Notes: generated by a model not told the origin, from the sequence alone. Shown: positions 33,983-43,597, counted from the first letter of the stretch. The stretch: 64,000 nucleotides of DNA from Polaribacter pacificus (GCF_038024035.1 NZ_CP150664.1:62001-126000); one strand, 5' to 3'. Made by a program: numbers and translations.

Positions 33983-34405
33983 TTATTTTACTTTATAAAC
34001 GGTTCCTTTCTGTTTAAAATCTGAATAGCCTATTCTAGCAATGAAATCAAATGAATTGTCTGTAACCTTGGTAATGGTTACAAAGATTAAATCTTTGTCC
34101 AAAGCAGTTTTAGGATTTTTCATCTGCAAGGTATAAGAAAAATTGTTTTTCCACTTAATATAAAGGGTATCAATTCTTTTTTCTAATCGGTTGCTTACAG
34201 TACTGTCTGTAGAAATAGAAACGGATTTAGTATATTCTTCTATTTGCAAACTGTCCACTCTTGTGATAATGGTTTTGCTATAACCTTCACCTGCAGGAAT
34301 TTCAAAAACACCTTTTTTAAATTGGTTGTTGTTGTCTATCACGGCAACTTCATTACAAGAAGTAAGCACAATGATGAATACAAAAAAGCTAATAATTTTT
34401 TTCAT
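33983..34405 (-). CDS. Hypothetical lipoprotein
   Basis: A 140-aa protein with a clear lipoprotein signal, MKKIISFFVFIIVLTSC (Cys17), followed by about 120 residues of alternating beta-type sequence, including KGVFEIPAGEGYSKT and SYTLQMKNPKTALDKD. I do not recognise a family and see no catalytic motif. It begins directly after the purB stop codon (no gap) and ends 2 bp before terC, so it is co-translated with both. Confidence 0.7.
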   Translation of the reverse strand: MKKIISFFVFIIVLTSCNEVAVIDNNNQFKKGVFEIPAGEGYSKTIITRVDSLQIEEYTKSVSISTDSTVSNRLEKRIDTLYIKWKNNFSYTLQMKNPKTALDKDLIFVTITKVTDNSFDFIARIGYSDFKQKGTVYKVK

Positions 34406-35749
34406 TTAGATTCCTGTAAAATTTGCTGGCGTAATTTGTTTTAATTCTTCTTTGATAGTGCTAGTAACTTCTAGAGTTTCAATAAAATCAGCAATTGATT
34501 CTCTAGTAATTTTTTCATTGGTTCTGGTTAAGCCTTTAAGAGCTTCGTAAGGATTTGGATAAGCTTCTCTTCTAAGTATGGTTTGAATAGCTTCTGCAAC
34601 GACAGCCCAGTTGTTTTCTAAATCTTCTTCAAATTTTGCTCTATTTATCAGTAATTTATTCAATCCTTTTAAGGTAGATCCAAATCCAATTAGCGTATGA
34701 CCAAAAGGGACACCAACATTTCTTAAAACAGTACTGTCTGTAAGATCACGCTGCATTCTAGAAACAGGTAGTTTTGCAGCCAAGTGTTCAAATAAAGCAT
34801 TTGCGATACCCAAGTTTCCTTCAGAGTTTTCAAAATCAATAGGGTTTACCTTATGTGGCATGGCAGAAGAGCCAATTTCTCCAGCTTTAATTTTTTGTTT
34901 AAAATAATCCATAGCAACATAGGTCCAAACATCTTTGTCTAAATCTAAAACGATGGTATTTATTCTTTTTAAGGCATCAAATAAAGAGGCCATATGATCG
35001 TAATGCTCAATTTGTGTAGTCGGGAACGAGTGGTGTAAGCCCAAGGTGTTTTCTACAAAACCAGTACCGAAATTTTTCCAGTCGATTTGTGGATAGGCTA
35101 CATGGTGTGCATTGTAATTACCAGTTGCTCCTCCAAATTTAGCAGCATTTGGGATGCTGTGTAAAAAACGAAGCTGTTCTTTTAAACGTGTAACAAAAAC
35201 CAAAATTTCCTTTCCTAAACGGGTTGGAGAAGCTGGTTGTCCGTGAGTTCTAGCCAACATAGAGACATCGCTCCATTCTGTAGCTAACTCATCTAGTTTG
35301 TCAATTAATTGAAGCAAACTAGGGATATAAGTAATCTCTACTGCTTCTTTAATTGATAAAGGAATAGCGGTATTATTAATGTCTTGAGAAGTCAATCCAA
35401 AATGGATGAACTCTTTAAACTTTTGCAAACCTAGGCTGTCAAATTTTTCTTTGATAAAGTATTCAACCGCTTTTACATCGTGGTTGGTTACTTTTTCTAT
35501 GTCTTTTATTTTTTGAGCGTCTTCTGTAGAAAAATCAGAATAAATTTTTCTAAGTTCTGAAAATAAATCAGTGTTAAAATCAACTAACTGAGGTAGTGGA
35601 ATTTTACAAAGAGCAATAAAGTATTCAATCTCTACCTTAACTCTGTATTTTATTAGGGATTCTTCAGAAAAATAATTGGCTAATACGGCTATTTTGTTTC
35701 TATATCTTCCGTCAATAGGAGAGATGGCGTTTAATTCTGTAAGCTTCAT
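34406..35749 (-). CDS. purB: Adenylosuccinate lyase
   Basis: A 447-aa enzyme of the fumarase/aspartase superfamily that releases fumarate from SAICAR and adenylosuccinate in purine synthesis. The superfamily signature is GSSAMPHKVNPIDFEN, whose flexible loop holds the catalytic Ser. TSQDINNTA and ARTHGQPASPT carry the other conserved active-site residues, including the general-acid His. Length is normal and the protein cytoplasmic. A TATTTTTG box at 35773-35780 suggests its own promoter. The lipoprotein, terC, small protein and TonB receptor genes follow it with almost no gaps. Confidence 0.95.
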   Translation of the reverse strand: MKLTELNAISPIDGRYRNKIAVLANYFSEESLIKYRVKVEIEYFIALCKIPLPQLVDFNTDLFSELRKIYSDFSTEDAQKIKDIEKVTNHDVKAVEYFIKEKFDSLGLQKFKEFIHFGLTSQDINNTAIPLSIKEAVEITYIPSLLQLIDKLDELATEWSDVSMLARTHGQPASPTRLGKEILVFVTRLKEQLRFLHSIPNAAKFGGATGNYNAHHVAYPQIDWKNFGTGFVENTLGLHHSFPTTQIEHYDHMASLFDALKRINTIVLDLDKDVWTYVAMDYFKQKIKAGEIGSSAMPHKVNPIDFENSEGNLGIANALFEHLAAKLPVSRMQRDLTDSTVLRNVGVPFGHTLIGFGSTLKGLNKLLINRAKFEEDLENNWAVVAEAIQTILRREAYPNPYEALKGLTRTNEKITRESIADFIETLEVTSTIKEELKQITPANFTGI

Positions 35750-35772
35750 GTGTTTGATTGTGTTGTAAGCAA

Positions 35773-35780
35773 CAAAAATA
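35773..35780 (-). promoter_or_regulatory. -7 box of purB
   Basis: TATTTTTG on the - strand, 23 bp before the ATG at 35749. No -33 TTG at the expected distance. Confidence 0.45.
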
Positions 35781-35809
35781 CGTTTTTTAAGTAGATTTTT
35801 AAAGCGAAA

Positions 35810-36394
35810 TCAAGTAGTTTTTTGCTTCTTTTTTATCAGCTCTAAGATCTTTTTTCCTCTTGCTTTACAGCCTTTGCTTTCATGTATGATTTTACTTGAA
35901 ATTAAGTGCTCTAATTCTGGATGAATCCACGCTAATTTTAGGCCAAATAAGTAAAGGCTTTGCATGGTGTATGCTCTGACGGCTATTTTTTGAGGGGTAA
36001 TTAGCCAATCGAAACCAGTTTCTACAATTGCATTTATATGTTTGTCAGTAAGATACTTGTGGATAGTTGAATCATTTTTAGTCTGATACTCATTTGCTAA
36101 AAACTCACATATTTTTGAACAGGGTCTTATAGCGCTATCAAACTTTACTGTGGCTATTTGTTGGGTAAATGCATCCAAATGTGGATAGAGTAGGTGAAGC
36201 TTTCCGTGCGTACAAATCCACTCTAAAATCCAAGTTGCTTTGATAGAAATTTTATCATCAACTAAAAAAGTTAAAGAAACCAAGTGCGGAAACAATTCAT
36301 TATTGTTGTAAACAATGTTTGCTACCTTATCTCTGTTTTCTCTCTTAGCATTCTCCATTGATTGTAGTGCAGAAATCAAAAAATCTTTATTCAT
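35810..36394 (-). CDS. Helical (HEAT-like) hypothetical protein upstream of purB
   Basis: A 194-aa protein made almost entirely of predicted amphipathic helices with a repeating pattern, such as ISIKATWILEWICTHG and KIAVRAYTMQSLYLFG, which suggests a HEAT/ARM-like solenoid. It has no signal or TM from the ATG at 36394; an upstream start would add a doubtful hydrophobic stretch. It ends in a lysine-rich tail. I know similar proteins next to purB in other flavobacteria, sometimes mislabelled as adenylosuccinate lyase, but it shares none of that enzyme's motifs. The function is unknown. Confidence 0.75.
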   Translation of the reverse strand: MNKDFLISALQSMENAKRENRDKVANIVYNNNELFPHLVSLTFLVDDKISIKATWILEWICTHGKLHLLYPHLDAFTQQIATVKFDSAIRPCSKICEFLANEYQTKNDSTIHKYLTDKHINAIVETGFDWLITPQKIAVRAYTMQSLYLFGLKLAWIHPELEHLISSKIIHESKGCKARGKKILELIKKKQKTT

Positions 36395-36522
36395 AATCGT
36401 TTGGCTATAGACAGCGTTGCCTAATAAGGCAAAATAGGTGAAGCTCAAAAATAGAAAAAATAAAATAGCTTTTCCTTATCAAGACATCAGTTAATTCAAT
36501 GTGTTATCTCCCTATTGATTCG

Positions 36523-36530
36523 TATATTTG
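36523..36530 (+). promoter_or_regulatory. -7 box of mnmA
   Basis: TATATTTG, an exact TAnnTTTG match, 18 bp before the ATG at 36549. The -33 element is weak. It supports the start at 36549 over the upstream codon at 36528, which lies in the box. Confidence 0.55.
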
Positions 36531-36548
36531 CAAACTATAATTAGAAGA

Positions 36549-37736
36549 ATGAAAAGAGTAATAGTTGGTCTTTCGGGAGGAGTTGATAGTAGTGTAACCG
36601 CTTATTTATTAAAAGAACAAGGCTATGAGGTTATTGGCTTGTTTATGAAAAACTGGCATGATGATTCTGTGACCATCTCTAATGAATGTCCATGGCTAGA
36701 AGATAGTAATGACGCCATGATTGTGGCGAACAAACTAGGTATTCCTTTTCAAGTAGTGGATCTTAGCGAACAATACAAAGATCGAATTGTAGACTATATG
36801 TTTGCTGAATATGAGAAAGGGAGAACACCCAATCCTGATGTGCTTTGTAATCGAGAAATTAAGTTTGATGTTTTTATGGACATCGCTATGAACTTGGGAG
36901 CTGATTATGTCGCTACTGGACATTATTGCAGAAAGGGTGAAGAAGAAGTTAATGGTCAACCTGTTTATAAATTACTTGCAGGGAAGGATCTTAACAAAGA
37001 TCAATCGTATTTCTTATGTCAATTATCACAAACACAATTGGCTAAAGCACTTTTTCCTATCGGTGATTTAACCAAACCAGAAGTTAGAGCGATAGCAAAA
37101 GAAGCTGATTTAATAACGGCAGATAAGAAAGATTCTCAAGGCCTGTGTTTTATTGGTAAAGTTAGACTTCCAGAATTTTTACAACAAAAATTACAACCAA
37201 AAGAAGGGGTGATTGTTTCGATTCCACAAGATTCAGCTCTTTACAATAGAGAAGTTTCAAAATTCTTAAACAAAGAAGAAGAGTTGGCGTTTTTTGCGAC
37301 AAAATTTGAGTATGCTGTAACCGATGGAAAAACGGTTGGGCAACACCAAGGAGCCCATTATTTTACCAAAGGACAACGAAAAGGATTAAATGTAGGAGGA
37401 ACCAAAGAGGCTTTATATGTTATCGAGACAGATGTGGTTGAGAATGTTATTTATGTCGGAGAAGGAAAACAACACAAAGGTTTGTATAGAAAAGTACTGT
37501 TTGTTCAAAATGAAGAGATCCACTGGATTCGAGAAGATTTAACACTAAAAACAGGAGAATCCTTAGCTGTGGAGGCAAGAATTAGATACAGACAAACGCT
37601 AGAAAAAGCTTCGTTATATAAAGTAGATAAAGGGCTCTATGTGTCTTTTGAAAATGAGCAATCTGCCATTCAAGAAGGGCAATTTGTTGCCTGGTACCAT
37701 GAAGAAGAGCTCTTGGGCTCTGGAGTTATTTCGTAA
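36549..37736 (+). CDS. mnmA: tRNA 2-thiouridine(34) synthase MnmA
   Basis: A 395-aa enzyme that thiolates U34 of tRNA-Lys, -Glu and -Gln. The N-terminal PP-loop ATP pyrophosphatase motif is [10 protein letters not shown] (about 7-16). The two catalytic cysteines are Cys100 (NPDVLCN) and Cys200 (SQGLCFIG). The conserved GHYCR, KDQSYFL and the C-terminal beta-barrel (RYRQ) are present. The start at 36549 places [11 protein letters not shown] at the N-terminus, as in homologues. It diverges from the purB operon. Confidence 0.96.
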   Translation: MKRVIVGLSGGVDSSVTAYLLKEQGYEVIGLFMKNWHDDSVTISNECPWLEDSNDAMIVANKLGIPFQVVDLSEQYKDRIVDYMFAEYEKGRTPNPDVLCNREIKFDVFMDIAMNLGADYVATGHYCRKGEEEVNGQPVYKLLAGKDLNKDQSYFLCQLSQTQLAKALFPIGDLTKPEVRAIAKEADLITADKKDSQGLCFIGKVRLPEFLQQKLQPKEGVIVSIPQDSALYNREVSKFLNKEEELAFFATKFEYAVTDGKTVGQHQGAHYFTKGQRKGLNVGGTKEALYVIETDVVENVIYVGEGKQHKGLYRKVLFVQNEEIHWIREDLTLKTGESLAVEARIRYRQTLEKASLYKVDKGLYVSFENEQSAIQEGQFVAWYHEEELLGSGVIS

Positions 37737-37790
37737 ATCGTATTCATACTTTTTAAAAAAGTGGTATTTTCGACTTATAAATTTAAGTTG

Positions 37791-39422
37791 ATGAAAAAAC
37801 TAAGCTTTTTAGTTGCTTTTTTATGCTGTCTTCAGGGGTTCGCTCAAGAAGATGCATGGGTTTTTTTTAAGGATAAGCCAAGTGCTTCAACCTATATTGC
37901 TTCTCCCTTAACCATGCTTTCTCAGCGTGCGCTAGATAGGAGATTGCGTCAAAATATCGACTTAGATACTAAAGATGCACCCCTAGAGGCATCGTATTAC
38001 AATCAGATTAAAAACACAGCAGGTATCCTTGTTTTAGCTAAATCAAAATGGCTAAATGCAGTTCATGTACAAGGAACTCAAAATAATATTAAACGCCTAC
38101 AAACAAGCTTTTCTTTTGTAAAAAACATTGAGTTTGCAGACAAATCTTTAGCTTCAAACAGTAAAATTCTCTCAAAAACAACAAGCATACAAAAGCGACA
38201 AAAATCCTTAGAAACAATAAGCGATTTTAATTACGGAAGCAGTAAAAATCAAATTGAAATGTTAAAAGGGGATTTTTTGCATGAGCTTGGTTTTACTGGA
38301 AAAGGAATGTATATCGCTGTAATTGATGCAGGCTTTCCAAATGTAAATAGTTTGGCAGCTTTTAAGCGTCTCAGGGATCACAATCAAATTTTAGGAGGCT
38401 ATGACTTTGTTGCTAGAAGCACCAATTTTTATTCAGGTGATAGTCACGGGACCAATGTGTTATCGACTATTGGAGGCTATATAGATGGGCAATATGTTGG
38501 GACAGCACCCGATGCTTCTTTTTATTTATTTAGAACAGAAGATGCCATAAACGAAGTTCCTTTAGAAGAGAGTTTGTGGGTAGAAGCAGCTGAAAAAGCG
38601 GATAGTTTAGGGGTTGATGTTATTAATAGTTCGTTGGGTTATTCTTCCTTTTTTGATGAGCCTAGGTATAATTATTCATATAGTGATATGGATGGTAAAA
38701 CAGCATTTATTTCTAGAGGGGCATCTGTTGGTGTATCTAGAGGGATGATTATTGTAAATTCTGCTGGAAATGAAGGGAATAATGCTTCTTGGAAATATAT
38801 AAATCCCCCTGCTGATGTAGCTACTGTTTTTGCAGTAGGAGCCGTTGATGCTTCTAAAAACATAGCACCGTTTAGTTCTTTTGGACCAACATCAGATAAC
38901 AGAATAAAGCCAGATGTGTTGGCACAAGGACAAGGAGCATATCTAATTAGTCATGGTTCAGGTACGCCAGTTCAATCAAACGGAACTTCGTTTTCTTCAC
39001 CCATTATGGCTGGAGTTGTTGCCTGTTTTTGGCAAGCGTTTCCTAATCTATCAAATTTACAAATTATGCAACGCATACGTGAATCTGCAGATAAATACAA
39101 CAATCCTACAATGCAGTCTGGGTATGGAATTCCAAATTTTGAGGATGCATATGGTACTGTTTTAAGTGTTGAGGATCAATTTATTTTTAATAGAATAACA
39201 GTTTTTCCAAATCCAATGAGCACTAGTTTGACGATTCAAGCTCCAACAGAAGATTTAGAAAATATTCAGATTCAATTTTTTAATATATTAGGGAAAATTG
39301 TCCTAGAGAAGTCTGGAGTAAATACAAAAAATATAGATGTATCTGCACTAAGTCCAGGAGTCTATCTTTTAAAAATCACCAAAGGAAAAGAGCAACAAAC
39401 GATTAAGTTGATAAAGAAATAA
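37791..39422 (+). CDS. Subtilisin-like S8 serine protease with T9SS sorting domain
   Basis: A 543-aa secreted protease. It has a signal peptide (about 1-18, ending GFAQ) and a propeptide region (about 20-160). The subtilase domain has the triad Asp179 (AVIDAG), His219 (DSHGTNV) and Ser400 (NGTSFSSP), with oxyanion Asn327 (SAGNEGN). The last roughly 75 residues begin FPNP and contain LSPGVYLLKI, a type A C-terminal sorting domain recognised by the type IX secretion system, so it is exported across the outer membrane or attached to the surface. The next gene begins within its stop codon. A TATTTTCG box at 37765-37772 may be its promoter. Confidence 0.94.
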   Translation: MKKLSFLVAFLCCLQGFAQEDAWVFFKDKPSASTYIASPLTMLSQRALDRRLRQNIDLDTKDAPLEASYYNQIKNTAGILVLAKSKWLNAVHVQGTQNNIKRLQTSFSFVKNIEFADKSLASNSKILSKTTSIQKRQKSLETISDFNYGSSKNQIEMLKGDFLHELGFTGKGMYIAVIDAGFPNVNSLAAFKRLRDHNQILGGYDFVARSTNFYSGDSHGTNVLSTIGGYIDGQYVGTAPDASFYLFRTEDAINEVPLEESLWVEAAEKADSLGVDVINSSLGYSSFFDEPRYNYSYSDMDGKTAFISRGASVGVSRGMIIVNSAGNEGNNASWKYINPPADVATVFAVGAVDASKNIAPFSSFGPTSDNRIKPDVLAQGQGAYLISHGSGTPVQSNGTSFSSPIMAGVVACFWQAFPNLSNLQIMQRIRESADKYNNPTMQSGYGIPNFEDAYGTVLSVEDQFIFNRITVFPNPMSTSLTIQAPTEDLENIQIQFFNILGKIVLEKSGVNTKNIDVSALSPGVYLLKITKGKEQQTIKLIKK

Positions 39423-40375
39423 TGAAAAAAAATATTACAGAATTATTTAAAATAAAATACCCGATTGTTCAAGGAGGAATGATTTGGGTTTCTGGTTATA
39501 AATTAGCAGCCGCAGTTTCTAATGCAGGTGGTTTAGGTTTAATTGGTGCAGGATCTATGTACCCAGATGTGCTAAGAGAGCATATTCAGAAATGTAAAAA
39601 GGCAACTGATAAACCCTTTGGCGTTAATGTGCCTATGTTGTATCCAGATATAGAAAAAATCATGGATATCATAGTAGAAGAAGGTGTAAAAATAGTGTTT
39701 ACTTCTGCAGGTAATCCAAAGACGTGGACTGCCTTTTTAAAAGAAAAAGGGATTACCGTTGTCCATGTAGTTAGTTCTGTAAAGTTCGCACTCAAAGCAG
39801 AAGCTGCAGGCGTTGACGCTGTGGTTTGTGAAGGCTTTGAAGCCGGTGGACATAATGGACGTGAAGAAACCACCACATTTACTTTAATTCCAATGGTTAA
39901 AGAGCAGGTAAAGATACCTGTCATAGCAGCAGGAGGAATTGGCTCTGGGAGAGGTATGTTGGCAGCGATGGTTTTGGGTGCTGATGGAGTTCAGGTAGGA
40001 AGCCGGTTTGCCGCAACCAAAGAGTCTTCGGCACATAATAATTTTAAACAAACTATTGTTGAGGTTCAAGATGGAGGCACTGCGCTAACGCTTAAAGAAT
40101 TGGCGCCTGTTCGTCTAGTAAAAAATAATTTTTATCTGCAAGTTCAAGAACTCTATAAGAAAAACCCAAGCCTAGAAGATATTAAGGGATTATTAGGAAG
40201 AGCTCGTGCTAAAAAAGGCATGTTTGAAGGTGATTTGGACAATGGAGAGCTAGAAATTGGTCAGGTAGCAGGTCTTATTCACGAAATCAAAACAGCAAAA
40301 GAGGTTATTGATGAAATGATTGCAGAGTTTGAAACGGTGAAAAACAATTTTAATGGACGGAAGCAAAAGAGCTAA
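39422..40375 (+). CDS. Nitronate monooxygenase (2-nitropropane dioxygenase family)
   Basis: A 317-aa FMN-dependent TIM-barrel enzyme. It begins with IKYPIVQGGMIWVSG and shows the FMN-phosphate-binding sequence PVIAAGGIGSGRGMLAAMVLGADGVQVGSRF; the conserved EGFEAGGHNG holds the His considered catalytic in class I enzymes. Members oxidise nitronates or act as enoyl reductase-like enzymes (FabK), which share these motifs. The stop of the subtilase and this ATG overlap (TAATG), and ywbE starts inside its 3' end. The physiological substrate is uncertain. Confidence 0.88.
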   Translation: MKKNITELFKIKYPIVQGGMIWVSGYKLAAAVSNAGGLGLIGAGSMYPDVLREHIQKCKKATDKPFGVNVPMLYPDIEKIMDIIVEEGVKIVFTSAGNPKTWTAFLKEKGITVVHVVSSVKFALKAEAAGVDAVVCEGFEAGGHNGREETTTFTLIPMVKEQVKIPVIAAGGIGSGRGMLAAMVLGADGVQVGSRFAATKESSAHNNFKQTIVEVQDGGTALTLKELAPVRLVKNNFYLQVQELYKKNPSLEDIKGLLGRARAKKGMFEGDLDNGELEIGQVAGLIHEIKTAKEVIDEMIAEFETVKNNFNGRKQKS

Positions 40376-40544
40376 TATTAGTGCAGGAGCAGAAGTAGCA
40401 GTGGTGCAAAAGCATCATCAGCGCAGCGGAGAGTTAACCAAAGGTCTTGTAAAAAGAATTTTAACAAACGCTCCAAACCATCCTCATGGAATTAAAGTGC
40501 AGTTAACTTCTGGTATTGTGGGTAGGGTTAAAGAAATTTTATAA
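40353..40544 (+). CDS. YwbE family protein (DUF2196)
   Basis: A 63-aa protein matching the YwbE/DUF2196 family: it contains RANISAGAEVAVVQKHHQRS, LTKGLVKRILTN, HPHGIKVQL and ends GIVGRVKEIL. The family is small, conserved and uncharacterised; the KOW/SH3-like barrel pattern hints at RNA or protein binding. Its start overlaps the nitronate monooxygenase gene by 23 bp, so the two are translationally coupled. A terminator-like hairpin follows. Confidence 0.88.
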   Translation: MDGSKRANISAGAEVAVVQKHHQRSGELTKGLVKRILTNAPNHPHGIKVQLTSGIVGRVKEIL

Positions 40545-40549
40545 ACTAA

Positions 40550-40596
40550 AAAACTGTATCGAGAACAGCTATTCGTTAGCTTTTCGATACAGTTTT
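40550..40596. terminator. Terminator after ywbE
   Basis: The long stem AAAACTGTATCGA/TCGATACAGTTTT encloses an inner AGCTATTCGTTAGCT hairpin. It lies between ywbE (+) and the convergent lytic transglycosylase gene (-). Confidence 0.7.
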
Positions 40597-40630
40597 CTTT
40601 AGTTCGATCCCAATGTATTAAATTGAGGTT

Positions 40631-41533
40631 TTACTCAACTGGAATCTTAATCTCGTACATTTTACGAGACGCATTATTCAGTTTGTTTTCTCGCAACCAA
40701 GGATTGTGTAACTTTAAATCTTTGTAAGTGGTTCCGAAATTTTTAGCAAAAGTTGCGATGTTTGTAATTACCGTATCAACTTTAACTGTCTTTGTTTTTG
40801 GTAGGGTATATAAATCGTCTTCATCATAGATAAAGCCGTAAGCTTTTGGGTTGGATAAGACTTCTTTTAAAGCGATGATTCTAAACACATAACGTTCAGT
40901 TTCATCTGGCAATAAAGCATCGTAATAACTAGTTACTTGTTGTGTTTCTAGTCGCTTGGCAACACCGTAATTTCCTGCATTGTATGCTGCTGCTGCTAGC
41001 GTCCAGCTTCCTAAACGCTCTTTTGATTTTTTTAGATACTCTGCTGCAACTTTTGTCGATTTTTCAATATTATAACGCTCATCAACATTGCTATTGATCT
41101 CTAAACCGTATTCTTTCCCGGTTGCTTTCATAAAGTGCCACATTCCGGCTGCTCCAGCAGAAGAAGTTTCATCTATCAATGCACTTTCTGCAACAGCTAA
41201 GTATTTAAAATCATCTGGCAAACCATATTTTTCTAATAGTGGTTCTAAGATTGGGAAGTACTTATTGGCTCTTTTAAGAAGTAATAAACCATTTGATTGC
41301 CAATACGTATTTACCAACAACTCACGGTCCATACGCTCGCGTATGTCGTGTCGGTCTAACGGCACTTTTTCTCCAGCTAGATTTAAATCTGGTGATAATT
41401 TTAAAGCTTTAATTTTATAGGTATCACTAGTGTTCTTTTGTAGCTTTATGTTTTTTGTGCTGATGACATTCATAAAAAACACAGTGATAAGTACGGTGCA
41501 AACTATAGTTAGATATCTGTTAGCTTTCTTCAT
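40631..41533 (-). CDS. Lytic transglycosylase domain-containing protein
   Basis: A 300-aa MltD-like murein hydrolase. It has an N-terminal signal/anchor (about 7-25). The SLT domain (about 90-225) has catalytic Glu116 in VAESAL, then GAAGMWHFMKATGKEYGL and LAAAAYNAGNYGV. A C-terminal LysM-like segment (about 250-298) contains TYKDLKLHNPWL. It cleaves the MurNAc-GlcNAc bond, forming 1,6-anhydro ends in the periplasm. It is monocistronic and convergent with the ywbE operon. Confidence 0.92.
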   Translation of the reverse strand: MKKANRYLTIVCTVLITVFFMNVISTKNIKLQKNTSDTYKIKALKLSPDLNLAGEKVPLDRHDIRERMDRELLVNTYWQSNGLLLLKRANKYFPILEPLLEKYGLPDDFKYLAVAESALIDETSSAGAAGMWHFMKATGKEYGLEINSNVDERYNIEKSTKVAAEYLKKSKERLGSWTLAAAAYNAGNYGVAKRLETQQVTSYYDALLPDETERYVFRIIALKEVLSNPKAYGFIYDEDDLYTLPKTKTVKVDTVITNIATFAKNFGTTYKDLKLHNPWLRENKLNNASRKMYEIKIPVE

Positions 41534-41577
41534 GGTAATAAATGTTTGTATAAAAGTATGAAAACAATAGCATTAAA

Positions 41578-42234
41578 TCAAGTGATTGCCTGCTCAATAA
41601 TAGAAGTAATTTTTTTTGCCTTGGTAAGAACCATCGCATGAGTACCATTTTCTATAGTATGGCAATCTACAATGTGTTTTATTGGAAAAACTTCATCTTT
41701 ACTGCCGTGTATATGAACCGTGTTTGTTAAGGGCTTTCTTTGTTGCCAATGTAAGAGAGCATCAATAGCCCAATGCAAATAGGTGACATCTCTAACGGAT
41801 AAGAATTTTTTGTAAGCTGCTACTTTTTTTTGTTTGTAGTCCCCTAAAAAAAAGTCAATATAGGTTTCTAGATTTTCGATAAACTTAGCAGGGAACAACT
41901 TATAAACCTTTGTTTTGTCAATCAGTTTTAATCGATTTGGTAACTCATTGTTACTTTTAATACTAGAAATAATAATTATTTTTTTAGTGGTGATCAATTT
42001 GCTCATTTCTTGAACCAGCACCCCGCCAAAAGATACACCAACAAGGACAGGATTCTCATGAGTAATCTCATCGCACATTCTTTGAGCGTATTCAGCTAGA
42101 GGTTCATTTTTACTTGTTGGAATTTTCCATTCTAAAAAGTGACAATCAAACCGCTCTTTGTCTAAAGAGAGGTGTTCAAATATTTTGCTATTGGCAGCCA
42201 TGCCGGGTACAAAATAAATAGCTGTCTTTGTCAT
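41578..42234 (-). CDS. Alpha/beta hydrolase
   Basis: A 218-aa cytoplasmic alpha/beta-hydrolase-fold protein. It starts AIYFVPGMAANSKIF (oxyanion-hole region) and has the nucleophile elbow GVSFGG (Ser68). The acid residue is probably in HGSKDEVFP and the catalytic His in NGTHAMV. The ATG at 42234 follows the mtaB stop after 1 bp; an upstream start at 42267 would overlap mtaB. Substrate unknown; an esterase or lipase-like activity is likely. The pairing with mtaB may be only transcriptional. Confidence 0.8.
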   Translation of the reverse strand: MTKTAIYFVPGMAANSKIFEHLSLDKERFDCHFLEWKIPTSKNEPLAEYAQRMCDEITHENPVLVGVSFGGVLVQEMSKLITTKKIIIISSIKSNNELPNRLKLIDKTKVYKLFPAKFIENLETYIDFFLGDYKQKKVAAYKKFLSVRDVTYLHWAIDALLHWQQRKPLTNTVHIHGSKDEVFPIKHIVDCHTIENGTHAMVLTKAKKITSIIEQAIT

Positions 42235-42235
42235 C

Positions 42236-43570
42236 TTAGGCTGTAATTTTCTCTTCGGCAAAATCAAATCTTACCAAACCATCTTCATCAATTTTTGTCA
42301 AAGTTACATTGTGTAAAGTATTGACAAGTTCTGGATTCCAAGGAGCTTTTACCTTGACGTAATTTTCTGTAAACCCATGAATATATCCCTCTTTATTTTC
42401 ACTCTCAAAAAGCACAGTTCTAGAACTGCCTATTTGACTTTCGTAAAAAGCTCTTCTCTTTTTAACAGAAAGTCCTCTAAGCATTTTACTTCGTTTGCTT
42501 CTAACTTTTTTAGGAACAACGCCGTCCATATTTACCGCTTCTGTATTAGGTCTTTCAGAGTAAGTAAAGACATGTAAATATGAAATATTTAAATCATTTA
42601 AGTAATTATAAGTCTCTAAAAAATGTTCATCAGTTTCACCTGGGAAACCCACAATGACATCAACACCAATACAGGCGTCAGGCATTTTAGCCTTTATTTG
42701 TTGAACCCTATTGGTATAGGTGCCTTTTAAATAACGACGTTTCATTTTTTTAAGTAGATCATCACTTCCGCTTTGCAATGGAATATGAAAATGTGGTACA
42801 AAACTATCTGATTGGCTTACAAAATCAATGGTTTCATCTTTTAGCAAATTGGGTTCTATAGACGAAATTCTCAGACGATGAATTCCGGGAACTGTATCCA
42901 ATTCTTTTACTAATTCTAAAAAAGTATGCTCGTGTTTTTTATTGCCAAATTCTCCTTTTCCATAGTCTCCAATATTCACACCTGTAAGGACAATTTCTTT
43001 AATGCCTCTCTCTGAAATTTCTTGAGCATTTTTTAGCACATTGCTTAAGGTATCACTTCTAGAGATTCCTCGTGCTAAAGGGATGGTACAGTAAGTACAT
43101 TTATAATCACAACCGTCTTGAACTTTTAAAAAAGCTCGAGTTCTGTCTCCAATAGAGTAGGAGCCTACATAAAAATCAGCCTCTTCTATCTCGCAAGAAT
43201 GCACTTCGCCTCGATCATTTTTAGTAAGATCATTGATATAGCTAATCACATTAAATTTTTCTGTAGCACCAAGCACCAAGTCAACACCATCTACAGCGGC
43301 GAGTTCTTCTGGTTTTAATTGTGCATAACAACCAACACCAATTACAAAGGCTTCATCGTTTTGTTTTAGGGCTGATTTTACGATAGATTTAAAACGCTTG
43401 TCTGCATTGTCTGTAACAGAACAAGTATTAATCACATAAACATCTGCTGGTTCTTCAAAAGAAACACGTTCAAAACCTTCGTCGGTAAAATCTCTAGCGA
43501 TGGTTGATGTTTCTGAAAAATTTAATTTACACCCCAAAGTATAAAAAGCTACTTTTTTATCTGCATTCAT
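42236..43570 (-). CDS. mtaB: tRNA (N6-L-threonylcarbamoyladenosine(37)-C2)-methylthiotransferase MtaB
   Basis: A 444-aa radical-SAM methylthiotransferase that converts t6A37 to ms2t6A in tRNA. The N-terminal UPF0004 domain has the three auxiliary-cluster cysteines (TLGCKLN, NTCSVT, GCYAQ). The radical-SAM motif CxxxCxxC is CDYKCTYC, and a C-terminal TRAM-like region follows. The opening YTLGCKLNFSE distinguishes MtaB from MiaB and RimO. A TAATTTTG box at 43590-43597 is the likely promoter. It is followed directly by the alpha/beta hydrolase gene. Confidence 0.95.
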   Translation of the reverse strand: MNADKKVAFYTLGCKLNFSETSTIARDFTDEGFERVSFEEPADVYVINTCSVTDNADKRFKSIVKSALKQNDEAFVIGVGCYAQLKPEELAAVDGVDLVLGATEKFNVISYINDLTKNDRGEVHSCEIEEADFYVGSYSIGDRTRAFLKVQDGCDYKCTYCTIPLARGISRSDTLSNVLKNAQEISERGIKEIVLTGVNIGDYGKGEFGNKKHEHTFLELVKELDTVPGIHRLRISSIEPNLLKDETIDFVSQSDSFVPHFHIPLQSGSDDLLKKMKRRYLKGTYTNRVQQIKAKMPDACIGVDVIVGFPGETDEHFLETYNYLNDLNISYLHVFTYSERPNTEAVNMDGVVPKKVRSKRSKMLRGLSVKKRRAFYESQIGSSRTVLFESENKEGYIHGFTENYVKVKAPWNPELVNTLHNVTLTKIDEDGLVRFDFAEEKITA

Positions 43571-43589
43571 TCCTGTACATTTGAAAGTG

Positions 43590-43597
43590 CAAAATTA
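43590..43597 (-). promoter_or_regulatory. -7 box of mtaB
   Basis: TAATTTTG on the - strand, 19 bp before the ATG at 43570; exact match to TAnnTTTG. A -33 TTG is not at standard distance. Confidence 0.4.

Noticed and set aside
36395..36448. Upstream start for the protein before purB, adding an apparent signal sequence
   Set aside because: The extra 18 residues are weakly hydrophobic, and the helical protein begins naturally at the ATG 36394.
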